Of a stretch of DNA of 13,294 nucleotides, positions 1-6,173 are shown piece after piece. The stretch covers positions 1 through 13,294 of the forward strand of contig JAQGJY010000001.1 in the NCBI GenBank assembly GCA_028290325.1, read 5' to 3'. Under the pieces are notes generated by a model, which saw only the letters and a program-made list of their open reading frames with translations, was not told where the DNA came from and made no database searches. Source of the DNA: Tardiphaga sp. GTDB lineage: Bacteria > Pseudomonadota > Alphaproteobacteria > Rhizobiales > Xanthobacteraceae. The position numbers and the translations under genes are program-made. Positions within the stretch are counted from its first letter, which is position 1, and the number at the start of each line of letters is the position of its first letter.

Positions 1-127
1 CCATCTCGCGACATTGATCGGCGACGGCATCACCGTCGATGAGCTGGCGCATCATTTCGGCACGATCGGTTACGAAGTGCTGACCAGCCTCGGCCGCCGC
101 TTCGCGCGGGTCTATGTGGGCGGCTGA
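1..127 (+). CDS. alr: Alanine racemase, C-terminal end (partial)
   Basis: Only the last 41 residues are in the window. The frame begins at base 2 and ends with TGA at 125-127. The readable segment includes GDGITVDELAHHFGTIGYEV and ends in RRFARVYVGG. This matches the end of the C-terminal beta-barrel domain of PLP-dependent alanine racemases, where a 'GTIGYE' motif close to the C-terminus is typical. The enzyme interconverts L- and D-alanine in the cytoplasm for peptidoglycan synthesis. The lysine that binds PLP lies outside the window and cannot be checked. In related genomes alr lies close to radA, which agrees with radA 1.2 kb downstream here. The assignment rests on this short tail plus context, so it is good but not certain. 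Confidence 0.8.
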   Translation, partial: HLATLIGDGITVDELAHHFGTIGYEVLTSLGRRFARVYVGG

Positions 128-174
128 AGGTGCAAGCGCGGCAGCGTATGAGCGCGGCGTCGCAACGGCTCTTT

Positions 175-305
175 CCCTCTCCCCTTGTGGGAGAGGGTGG
201 ATCGACCGTAGGTCGAGCCGGGTGAGGGGTATTCTTCGAACGAGACGTTTCACCCCTCACCCGACTTCGCTACGCGAAGTCACCCTCTCCCACAGGGGGA
301 GAGGG
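175..305. repeat. Dispersed palindromic element, full copy
   Basis: This is a 131-bp intergenic element built as nested inverted repeats. The outer arms at 175-199 and 281-305 are 25 bases each and match at 24 positions as reverse complements. The inner arms GGGTGAGGGGT (220-230) and ACCCCTCACCC (252-262) are perfect. Two small hairpins lie between outer and inner arms: TCGACC-gta-GGTCGA (202-216) and ACTTCGC-tac-GCGAAGT (264-280). 'CCCTCTCCC...GGGAGAGGG' elements of this type are common between genes in Bradyrhizobium and Rhodopseudomonas. It has no coding capacity. As RNA it would fold strongly and could end or stabilise the alr transcript, which is inference. A decayed relative lies at 8935-9016. 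Confidence 0.85.
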
Positions 306-349
306 GACGCTGAACTTTGGCGTCTGGCAGTTTTTGAGGCGCTGATTCC

Positions 350-1072
350 GTGCTGACCTACGTCTTCGTGCTCGCGGTCGGCCTTGTCGCCGGCACCATT
401 TCCGGCATCGTTGGCACCGGCTCGTCGATCATGCTGTTGCCGGTCTTGGTTTACGAGTTCGGCCCGAAACAGGCCGTGCCGATCATGGCCGTCGCCGCCG
501 TGATGGCCAATCTGTCGCGCATCATGGCCTATTATCGCGAGGTCGACTGGCGCGCTTGCGCGGCCTATTCCGTCACCGGCATTCCGGCGGCGGCCCTGGG
601 CGCGCGCACGTTGATCGAGCTGCCGCCGCATGCGGTGGACATCACGATGGGGCTGTTCTTCATCACGATGGTGCCGGTGCGACACTGGCTGGCGCGGCGC
701 GATTACACAGTCGGGTTGTGGGCGCTGGCGGTCGGCGGTGCGCTGATCGGCTACATCACCGGCATCGTGGTGTCGTCGGGACCGCTGAGTGTGCCGCTGT
801 TTCTGTTTTACGGACTGAGCAAAGGCGCGTTCCTCGCCACCGAGGCCGCGTCGTCGCTCGGGCTCTACGTCACCAAGTCCGTGGTGTTCGAACGCTTCGG
901 CGCCCTGAACATGGATGTGTTTGTGAAAGGCCTGATCGCCGGCTCGTCGCTGATGGTCGGCTCGTTCGTCGCCAAACGCTTCGTCACGCGGCTGGATGCA
1001 AATACGTTTCGTTACGTCATGGACGTCATCATGATTGTGGCGGGATTGTCGATGTTTTACAATGCATTGTGA
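350..1072 (+). CDS. TSUP (TauE/SafE) family membrane transporter
   Basis: A 240-residue, very hydrophobic protein with about eight predicted membrane segments (roughly 3-33, 43-62, 68-88, 95-111, 119-141, 146-172, 188-206, 217-238). Two half-repeats start with related glycine-rich helices: GLVAGTISGIVGTGSS near residue 11 and ALIGYITGIVVSSGP near residue 131. This is the internal duplication typical of TSUP proteins, which move sulfite, sulfonates or other small organic anions across the inner membrane. The substrate cannot be told from sequence. The start is GTG at 350 with GAGG at 336-339, about 10 bases upstream, and no better ATG precedes it. The gene lies between alr and radA, flanked by a palindromic element and a gene remnant, so it may be an accessory insertion. 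No sulfur-metabolism genes are adjacent. Confidence 0.8.
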   Translation: MLTYVFVLAVGLVAGTISGIVGTGSSIMLLPVLVYEFGPKQAVPIMAVAAVMANLSRIMAYYREVDWRACAAYSVTGIPAAALGARTLIELPPHAVDITMGLFFITMVPVRHWLARRDYTVGLWALAVGGALIGYITGIVVSSGPLSVPLFLFYGLSKGAFLATEAASSLGLYVTKSVVFERFGALNMDVFVKGLIAGSSLMVGSFVAKRFVTRLDANTFRYVMDVIMIVAGLSMFYNAL

Positions 1073-1077
1073 CGTCG

Positions 1078-1234
1078 TTGGGATTGACTGACTGTGCAAT
1101 CCTAGAGATTGCAAAAGACAATGTTGTCCTGCTCTCGACCGACCTAGACCTTCGTATCGCAGCGGAAATTGCCGAAATACAAAGTGGTGAACTTTAATCA
1201 CTTGCGCGACGAGCAGTTCAGTCGCAATCCATAA
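1078..1234 (+). pseudogene. Frameshifted C-terminal remnant, probable PIN-domain-like protein
   Basis: Two adjacent frames together encode a recognisable C-terminus. The first, from 1078, reads LGLTDCAILEIAKDN and then LLSTDLDLRIAAEIAE before a stop at 1195-1197. The second picks up near 1178-1184 as YKVVNFNHLRDEQFSRNP and stops at 1232-1234. 'LTDxAIL...LTTDLDLYLA...NFNHLR' is a pattern I associate with the end of PIN-like (VapC-related) nuclease proteins. The LTDxAI and STDLDL stretches would carry the C-terminal acidic residues of the active site. A frame change of one base around 1174-1186 separates the halves, and everything upstream is missing because the match begins six bases after the transporter stop codon. 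Bases 1081-1200 are about 45% GC against roughly 65% around them, which suggests foreign origin. The family name is from memory. Confidence 0.5.
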
Positions 1235-1283
1235 CGTCCGATAAGCGCATGTACCGTTTCTTCTCAAGCGATTCCCGTCTCCC

Positions 1284-2780
1284 ATGGCCAAAACCTCCCT
1301 CTCCTTCGTCTGCCAGAATTGCGGAGCAGCGTTCAATCGCTGGCAGGGCAAGTGCGAATCCTGCGGCGAGTGGAACACTTTGGTCGAGGAAGCCGCGGAC
1401 GGCGCGTCGATCCCGGCCAGCATCCGTTCGAAGCGGCGCGGCCGGCTGTTCACGCTGGAATCGCTGACCGGCAAGAGCGCGGACGCGCCGCGCCTGCCGT
1501 CCGGCATGGGCGAGCTCGATCGCGTCATCGGCGGCGGGTTCGTGCGCGGTTCGGTGCTTTTGCTCGGCGGCGATCCCGGCATCGGCAAATCGACACTGCT
1601 GACGCAGGCGACGTCGCTGCTGGCGCGGCAGGGCCACCGCGTCGTCTATATTTCGGGTGAAGAAGCCGTCGCCCAGGTGCGGCTGCGCGCGGCGCGGCTC
1701 GGTCTGGCCGATGCCGCCGTGCAGCTCGCGGCCGAAACCTCGGTCGAGGACATCGTCGCCACGCTGTCCGAGGGCGCGGTGCCGCGCCTGATCATCATCG
1801 ACTCCATTCAAACGATGTGGACTGACACGGTCGAATCCGCGCCCGGCACGGTGACGCAGGTGCGGGCGTCGGCGCAGGCGCTGATTCGATTCGCCAAGAA
1901 AACCGGCGCGGCGATCATTCTGGTCGGCCATGTCACCAAGGACGGCCAGATCGCCGGGCCGCGCGTCGTCGAGCACATGGTCGACGCGGTGCTGTCCTTC
2001 GAGGGCGAAGGTTCGCAGCAGTTTCGCATCCTGCGCGCGGTGAAGAACCGTTTCGGCCCGACCGACGAGATCGGCGTATTCGAGATGACGGGGCTCGGCC
2101 TGCGCGAAGTGTCCAATCCGTCGGAACTGTTTCTATCGGCGCGCGATCTCGGCTCGCCCGGCACGGCGGTGTTCGCCGGCATGGAAGGTTCGCGGCCGGT
2201 GCTGGTCGAATTGCAGGCGCTGGTCGCGCCAACCACGTTGGGAACGCCGCGCCGCGCCGTCGTCGGCTGGGATTCGTCGCGGCTGTCGATGGTGCTGGCG
2301 GTGCTGGAGGCGCATTGCGGCGTCAAGCTGTCCGGCTACGACGTCTATTTCAACGTCGCCGGCGGCTTGCGGATCAACGAGCCGGCCGCCGATCTCGCCG
2401 CCGCTGCCGCGCTTGTGTCGTCGCTGGCGAATGCGCCGCTGCCGACCGACGCGGTCTATTTCGGCGAAATCTCATTGTCCGGCGCGGTGCGGCCGGTGTC
2501 GCTGTCATCGGCGCGGCTCAAGGAAGCGGCCAAGCTCGGCTTCGGCCGCGCGGTGCTGCCCGAATCGGCGCGCGGCGACGCGGGCAGCAATCTTGGCAGC
2601 AATCTTGGCAGCGACGCGGGTCTGATCCTGAATACCGTCGGCAACCTCACCAGTCTGGTCGCTGACATCGCGGCCAAGGGCAAACCCCGCAAAACCGACG
2701 ACGCCGCCAAGGCATCGCCCGAGAAAACCACCCCTGAGAAAAATACCACACCCGCGCGATTCCGAAGCGGCGAACGCTGA
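1284..2780 (+). CDS. radA: DNA repair protein RadA
   Basis: A RecA-like ATPase of 498 residues that processes branched recombination intermediates. All family landmarks are visible. An N-terminal C4 zinc finger has Cys10, Cys13, Cys24 and Cys27 (CQNCG, CESCGEW). Walker A is GGDPGIGKST at 95-104 and Walker B is LIIIDSIQ at 169-176. The RadA signature KNRFG is at 254-258, and a Lon-protease-like domain occupies roughly 285-460. The length exceeds the usual ~455 because of a lysine-, threonine- and glutamate-rich tail after about residue 465. The ATG at 1284 gives the expected MAK...FVCQNCG start, although no clear Shine-Dalgarno precedes it. The region before the tail holds a 12-bp tandem repeat. 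It leads the radA-cvpA-purF run, with a 170-bp gap to cvpA. Confidence 0.97.
   Translation: MAKTSLSFVCQNCGAAFNRWQGKCESCGEWNTLVEEAADGASIPASIRSKRRGRLFTLESLTGKSADAPRLPSGMGELDRVIGGGFVRGSVLLLGGDPGIGKSTLLTQATSLLARQGHRVVYISGEEAVAQVRLRAARLGLADAAVQLAAETSVEDIVATLSEGAVPRLIIIDSIQTMWTDTVESAPGTVTQVRASAQALIRFAKKTGAAIILVGHVTKDGQIAGPRVVEHMVDAVLSFEGEGSQQFRILRAVKNRFGPTDEIGVFEMTGLGLREVSNPSELFLSARDLGSPGTAVFAGMEGSRPVLVELQALVAPTTLGTPRRAVVGWDSSRLSMVLAVLEAHCGVKLSGYDVYFNVAGGLRINEPAADLAAAAALVSSLANAPLPTDAVYFGEISLSGAVRPVSLSSARLKEAAKLGFGRAVLPESARGDAGSNLGSNLGSDAGLILNTVGNLTSLVADIAAKGKPRKTDDAAKASPEKTTPEKNTTPARFRSGER
2583..2612 (+). repeat. 12-bp tandem repeat inside radA
   Basis: GGCAGCAATCTT occurs at 2583-2594 and again at 2595-2606, followed by a partial third unit GGCAGC (2607-2612). 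In frame it encodes GSNLGSNLGS within the Lon-like domain end of RadA, around residues 434-443. Being a multiple of three, copy-number change would keep the reading frame. Confidence 0.9.
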
Positions 2781-2950
2781 TTTTTGTGAAACCGGCGTGA
2801 CGACCACGCCGGGCGCCGCTATACAACCCGCAAGCGGCCGGGAGCATCGCGTGTCCGGCCTTGCGCGGCGCTCGCGTTCGCCGTCAGCATGATCGGCAGC
2901 AACGACGCCGATTCGCGCAACTGAACGACACCGGACCCGAGCAGCACGAC

Positions 2951-3592
2951 ATGCCGATCACGATTCTCGACCTGGTCCTGCTGGCGGTGATGCTGATCTC
3001 CGGTCTGCTCGCGATGGTGCGCGGCTTCATGCGCGAGATTTTGTCGATCGCGGCCTGGGGCGCCGCGGCCCTGACCACGCTCTATGCGTTCCAGAAGTTG
3101 CTGCCGACCGCGAAGACCTATTTCAACAACGATACCGTCGCCTCGATCGTCGTCATCGCCGGCGTGTTCATCGGTACCCTCATCGTGGTGTCGATCATCA
3201 CCGTTCGCATATCAGACATGATCCTGGACTCGCGGATCGGCGCGCTGGACCGCACGCTGGGCTTTCTGTTCGGCCTCGCGCGCGGACTTCTCATTGTCGT
3301 GGTGGCGTTTCTGTTCTTCTCCTGGCTGGTTCCCGACAAGCAGCGGCCAGAATGGGTCAACGGCGCGAAATCGCGCTTGGTGCTGGATTCGACCGGCGCA
3401 TGGCTGATGTCGCTCTTGCCGGACGACCCTGAGAACACCATCTTGAAGAGATTCAAGAAGAACAAACCCGAAGACGACACGGCAACGGATGCGGAGCCGG
3501 CGGCTCCGCCGTCCGGCGACGGCTACAGCAAGAATGCGCGCGACGGCATGAAGAAGCTGCTCGACGGCAAACCGGCTGCGACGACCAAATAG
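2951..3592 (+). CDS. cvpA: CvpA family inner-membrane protein
   Basis: A 213-residue protein with four predicted membrane helices (about 4-24, 28-48, 63-84, 104-126) and a hydrophilic C-terminal tail. The opening MPITILDLVLLAVMLISGLL, then RGFMREILSIAAWGAA and IGALDRTLGFLFGLARG, match the CvpA family. The family was first known from colicin V production in Escherichia coli and is usually found just upstream of purF, as here. Its biochemical role is not well defined. The tail is rich in acidic residues, Ala and Pro, and ends with a short GYSKNARDGMKKLLDG block that could be amphipathic. The frame is open from 2861, but the ATG at 2951 begins the family-conserved N-terminus, so it is chosen. 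It ends 52 bases before purF, suggesting co-transcription. Confidence 0.92.
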   Translation: MPITILDLVLLAVMLISGLLAMVRGFMREILSIAAWGAAALTTLYAFQKLLPTAKTYFNNDTVASIVVIAGVFIGTLIVVSIITVRISDMILDSRIGALDRTLGFLFGLARGLLIVVVAFLFFSWLVPDKQRPEWVNGAKSRLVLDSTGAWLMSLLPDDPENTILKRFKKNKPEDDTATDAEPAAPPSGDGYSKNARDGMKKLLDGKPAATTK

Positions 3593-3644
3593 TTTCGCCC
3601 CGCGGATCGCGACGGCTGAAGCTGATGACGGCAACAGAGAGGCC

Positions 3645-5177
3645 ATGAGCCACATGCAGAACCCTTCACAGGATTGCACTGCCGCCGACCTCCCTGCGAC
3701 TCCCGATTTCCCTCCGATCACCGACCACGACGACCATTACGACGGCGACAAGTTGCGCGAGGAGTGCGGCGTCTTCGGCATCTACGGCCATCCCGACGCC
3801 GCCGCGATCACCGCGCTCGGCCTCCACGCGCTTCAGCATCGTGGACAGGAAGCCGCCGGCATCGTCGCCTTCGACGGCAGCCGCTTTCACTCCGAACGCC
3901 GCCTCGGCCTCGTCGGCGACACCTTCTCCAAGCGCGATGTGATCGAGCGCCTGCCCGGCACCGCCGCCGTCGGCCATGTCCGCTACGCCACGACCGGCGC
4001 GACGATCCTGCGCAACGTGCAGCCGCTATTCGCCGAACTCAACGCCGGCGGATTTGCCGTCGGCCATAACGGCAACCTCACCAACGGCCTGACGCTGCGC
4101 CGCGAACTGGTCCGCAACGGCGCGATGATGCAGTCCACCACCGACACCGAGGTGATCCTGCATCTGGTCGCGCAGTCGAAGCGCAACCGCTTCATCGATC
4201 GCTACATCGAGGCGCTGCGCGCGATCGAGGGAGCCTATGCGCTGGTCGCGCTCACCAACAAGAAACTGATCGGCGCGCGCGATCCGCTCGGCATTCGCCC
4301 GCTGGTGCTGGGCGATCTCGATGGCTGCCCGATTCTGGCGTCCGAGACCTGCGCGCTCGACATCATCGGCGCCAAGCATGTCCGCGATATCGAACCGGGC
4401 GAAGTCGTCGTGTTCGATGAAAATGGCGCGCAGAGCCACAAGCCATTCCCGCCGATGCCGCCGCGCCCCTGCATGTTCGAATACATCTATTTCGCGCGGC
4501 CGGATTCGGTGATCGGCGGCCGCTCGGTCTATGACGTGCGCAAGTCAATCGGCGCCGAGCTGGCGCGCGAGAGCCACGTCGAGGCCGACGTCGTGGTTCC
4601 GGTTCCCGATTCCGGCGTGCCGGCCGCGATCGGCTACAGCCAGGCGTCGGGTCTGCCGTTCGAACTCGGCATCATCCGCAACCATTATGTCGGCCGGACC
4701 TTCATCCAGCCGACGCAGAGCGTGCGCGAACTCGGCGTCCGCATGAAGCATTCCGCCAACCGCGCCTCGATCGAAGGCAAACGCATCATCCTGATCGACG
4801 ATTCGCTGGTGCGCGGCACGACCTCGAAGAAGATCGTCAAGATGATGCGCGATGCCGGCGCGCGCGAGGTGCATTTCCGCATCGCCTCGCCGCCGATCAC
4901 GCATCCGGATTATTACGGCATCGACATGCCGGATCGCGCGGCCTTGCTCGCCGCCAATCATTCGATCGAAGAGATGCGCGACATCGTCGGCGCGGATTCG
5001 CTGGCATTTCTGTCGGTCGATGGCCTCTACCGCGCGATGGGCGAGCCCGGCCGCGATCCGGCCAACCCGAAATACACCGACCATTATTTCACCGGTGACT
5101 ATCCGACGCCGCTGACCGACCTCAACCGCGACGACAACCAGCCGCGCCAGCTCTCGCTGCTGGCTGAGGCGAGCTGA
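3645..5177 (+). CDS. purF: Amidophosphoribosyltransferase (purine synthesis, step 1)
   Basis: A 510-residue enzyme that uses glutamine and PRPP to make 5-phosphoribosylamine, the committed step of purine synthesis. The N-terminal Ntn-type glutamine amidotransferase domain starts at Cys41 (EECGVFGIYG). The first 40 residues would be a propeptide, long for this family and rich in Asp, His and Pro. The phosphoribosyltransferase domain carries the PRPP-binding motif IILIDDSLVRGTTSKK at about 381-396. No cysteine follows the RPCMFEY segment near residue 275. The later cysteines that bind the [4Fe-4S] cluster in Bacillus-type enzymes are therefore missing, with HPDYYG in place of HPxxYG with Cys. 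AGAGAGG at 3636-3642 lies close to ATG 3645; ATG 3654 is an alternative start. It follows cvpA closely. Confidence 0.97.
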   Translation: MSHMQNPSQDCTAADLPATPDFPPITDHDDHYDGDKLREECGVFGIYGHPDAAAITALGLHALQHRGQEAAGIVAFDGSRFHSERRLGLVGDTFSKRDVIERLPGTAAVGHVRYATTGATILRNVQPLFAELNAGGFAVGHNGNLTNGLTLRRELVRNGAMMQSTTDTEVILHLVAQSKRNRFIDRYIEALRAIEGAYALVALTNKKLIGARDPLGIRPLVLGDLDGCPILASETCALDIIGAKHVRDIEPGEVVVFDENGAQSHKPFPPMPPRPCMFEYIYFARPDSVIGGRSVYDVRKSIGAELARESHVEADVVVPVPDSGVPAAIGYSQASGLPFELGIIRNHYVGRTFIQPTQSVRELGVRMKHSANRASIEGKRIILIDDSLVRGTTSKKIVKMMRDAGAREVHFRIASPPITHPDYYGIDMPDRAALLAANHSIEEMRDIVGADSLAFLSVDGLYRAMGEPGRDPANPKYTDHYFTGDYPTPLTDLNRDDNQPRQLSLLAEAS

Positions 5178-5218
5178 CGTACCCGCATTGCCGGCAAGCG
5201 CGTTTTTCTGCGCGCGCC

Positions 5219-5274
5219 GACCCGGCGATCCATCGCTCAAAAAGTTTGATGGATACGCGGGTCGAGCCCGCGTA
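5219..5274. repeat. REP-like inverted doublet between purF and the dehydrogenase
   Basis: Two 16-base units in opposite orientation share 13 of 16 bases: GACCCGGCGATCCATC (5219-5234) and GATGGATACGCGGGTC (5248-5263), joined by an A/T-rich spacer. The second unit continues into a perfect 8-bp hairpin TACGCGGG-tcgag-CCCGCGTA (5254-5274). Units of the form GATGGAT-nn-CGGGTC are frequent between genes in Rhizobiales. The element lies 41 bases after the purF stop, so it may stabilise or end that transcript. It also contains the false upstream ATG of the next gene. Confidence 0.75.
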
Positions 5275-5306
5275 TGACGGCAGCATTCGTTGAGCCGGAA
5301 TCGATC

Positions 5307-6047
5307 ATGACCCGTCCCCTCTCCTCCCGCATCGCCCTCGTCACCGGCGCGTCGCGCGGCATCGGCTACGCCACCGCGCTGGCGCTCGCCAGGCAGGGCG
5401 CGCATATCGTCGCCACCGCGCGCACGGTGGGCGGCCTCGAGGAACTCGACGACGCCATCAAGCAGGCCGGTAGCAGCGCCACGCTGGTGCCGTTGAACCT
5501 GACGGATTTCGACGGCATCGCGCGGCTCGGCGCGGCGCTCAACGAACGCCACGGCAAGCTCGATATCCTCGTCGGCAATGCCGGCATGCCCGGCCCGTCG
5601 TCGCCGCTCGGCCACGTCCCGGTGAAGAACTGGCAGGACACGCTGGCGCTGAACGTCACGGCGAACTTCCAGCTGATCCGCTGCATGGAGCCGCTCCTGC
5701 GCCTCTCCGACGCCGGCCGCGCGGTTTTCATCACCTCCAGCGTGGCGCACAAGGCCAATGCCTATCTCGGCCCCTATGCGGCGTCGAAGGCCGCGCTCGA
5801 CACGTTGGCGCGGGTCTGGGCGCATGAAACCGCAACCACCGCGATGCGCGTCAACCTGTTCAGCCCCGGTCCTGTTCGCACCAAGATGCGCGCCACCGTG
5901 TTTCCCGGCGAAGATCCCGAAACGCTGGACACGCCCGCGCAAGTCGCGGAGTTCATCGTGCCGCTGTGCTTGCCCGCCTGCACCGACACCGGCCGCATCT
6001 ATGATTACCAGGCGCGCGCGTTTCAGGATTTTCGCGCGCCGGAGTAA
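5307..6047 (+). CDS. Short-chain dehydrogenase/reductase (SDR family)
   Basis: A 246-residue classical SDR, the usual length. The NAD(P)-binding motif TGASRGIG is at residues 13-20, NAG at 91-93 and the structural Asn116 (ALNVTAN) is present. The catalytic set is Ser144 with Tyr157 and Lys161 (YAASK), and a PGPVRTKM segment follows near 187. It therefore oxidises or reduces a hydroxyl or keto group with a nicotinamide cofactor. The substrate cannot be inferred. Arg39 after the second beta strand (ATART) leans towards NADPH, which is inference. The frame is open from ATG 5274, but that codon lies in a repeat hairpin. ATG 5307 gives the normal SDR spacing to the glycine motif and is preferred. 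An SDR gene after purF is a familiar order in Rhizobiales, though a repeat separates the two here. Confidence 0.93.
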   Translation: MTRPLSSRIALVTGASRGIGYATALALARQGAHIVATARTVGGLEELDDAIKQAGSSATLVPLNLTDFDGIARLGAALNERHGKLDILVGNAGMPGPSSPLGHVPVKNWQDTLALNVTANFQLIRCMEPLLRLSDAGRAVFITSSVAHKANAYLGPYAASKAALDTLARVWAHETATTAMRVNLFSPGPVRTKMRATVFPGEDPETLDTPAQVAEFIVPLCLPACTDTGRIYDYQARAFQDFRAPE

Positions 6048-6161
6048 CCCGCTGAAACCGTCGCCATCCGAGGTGCTCACCGGACGTTTCACTCGGGTTG
6101 ACTCAGCATCGCCTCAGGCATTCACTCCCTCTCCAAGCGGGATCACCCGCAGCAAAAAATC

Positions 6162-6168
6162 AGGGAGG
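6162..6168 (+). promoter_or_regulatory. Strong Shine-Dalgarno of the NHL protein gene
   Basis: AGGGAGG ends five bases before ATG 6174, the best ribosome binding site in the window. It fixes this start over the out-of-frame ATG at 6169. It suggests that the secreted protein is translated efficiently. Confidence 0.8.
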
Positions 6169-6173
6169 ATGCC

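Noticed and set aside
175..305. CRISPR array or integron site
   Set aside because: The repeats are one nested inverted pair, not regularly spaced direct repeats, and no cas or integrase gene is nearby.
350..1234. Intact toxin-antitoxin or defence module beside radA
   Set aside because: The PIN-like piece is truncated and frameshifted, and the neighbouring gene is a membrane transporter, not an antitoxin.
257..1588. Long open minus-strand frame opposite the transporter and radA start
   Set aside because: It overlaps two well-supported plus-strand genes, is dominated by Arg/His/Gln as expected for GC-rich shadow frames, and matches no family I know.
4545..6092. 515-codon minus-strand frame opposite purF and the dehydrogenase
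   Set aside because: It spans two real genes and the repeat between them, and its composition is typical of an antisense shadow.
6138..6151. Possible terminator GCGGG-atca-CCCGC before the NHL gene
   Set aside because: Only a 5-bp stem without a T-run, directly upstream of a ribosome binding site; too weak to call.
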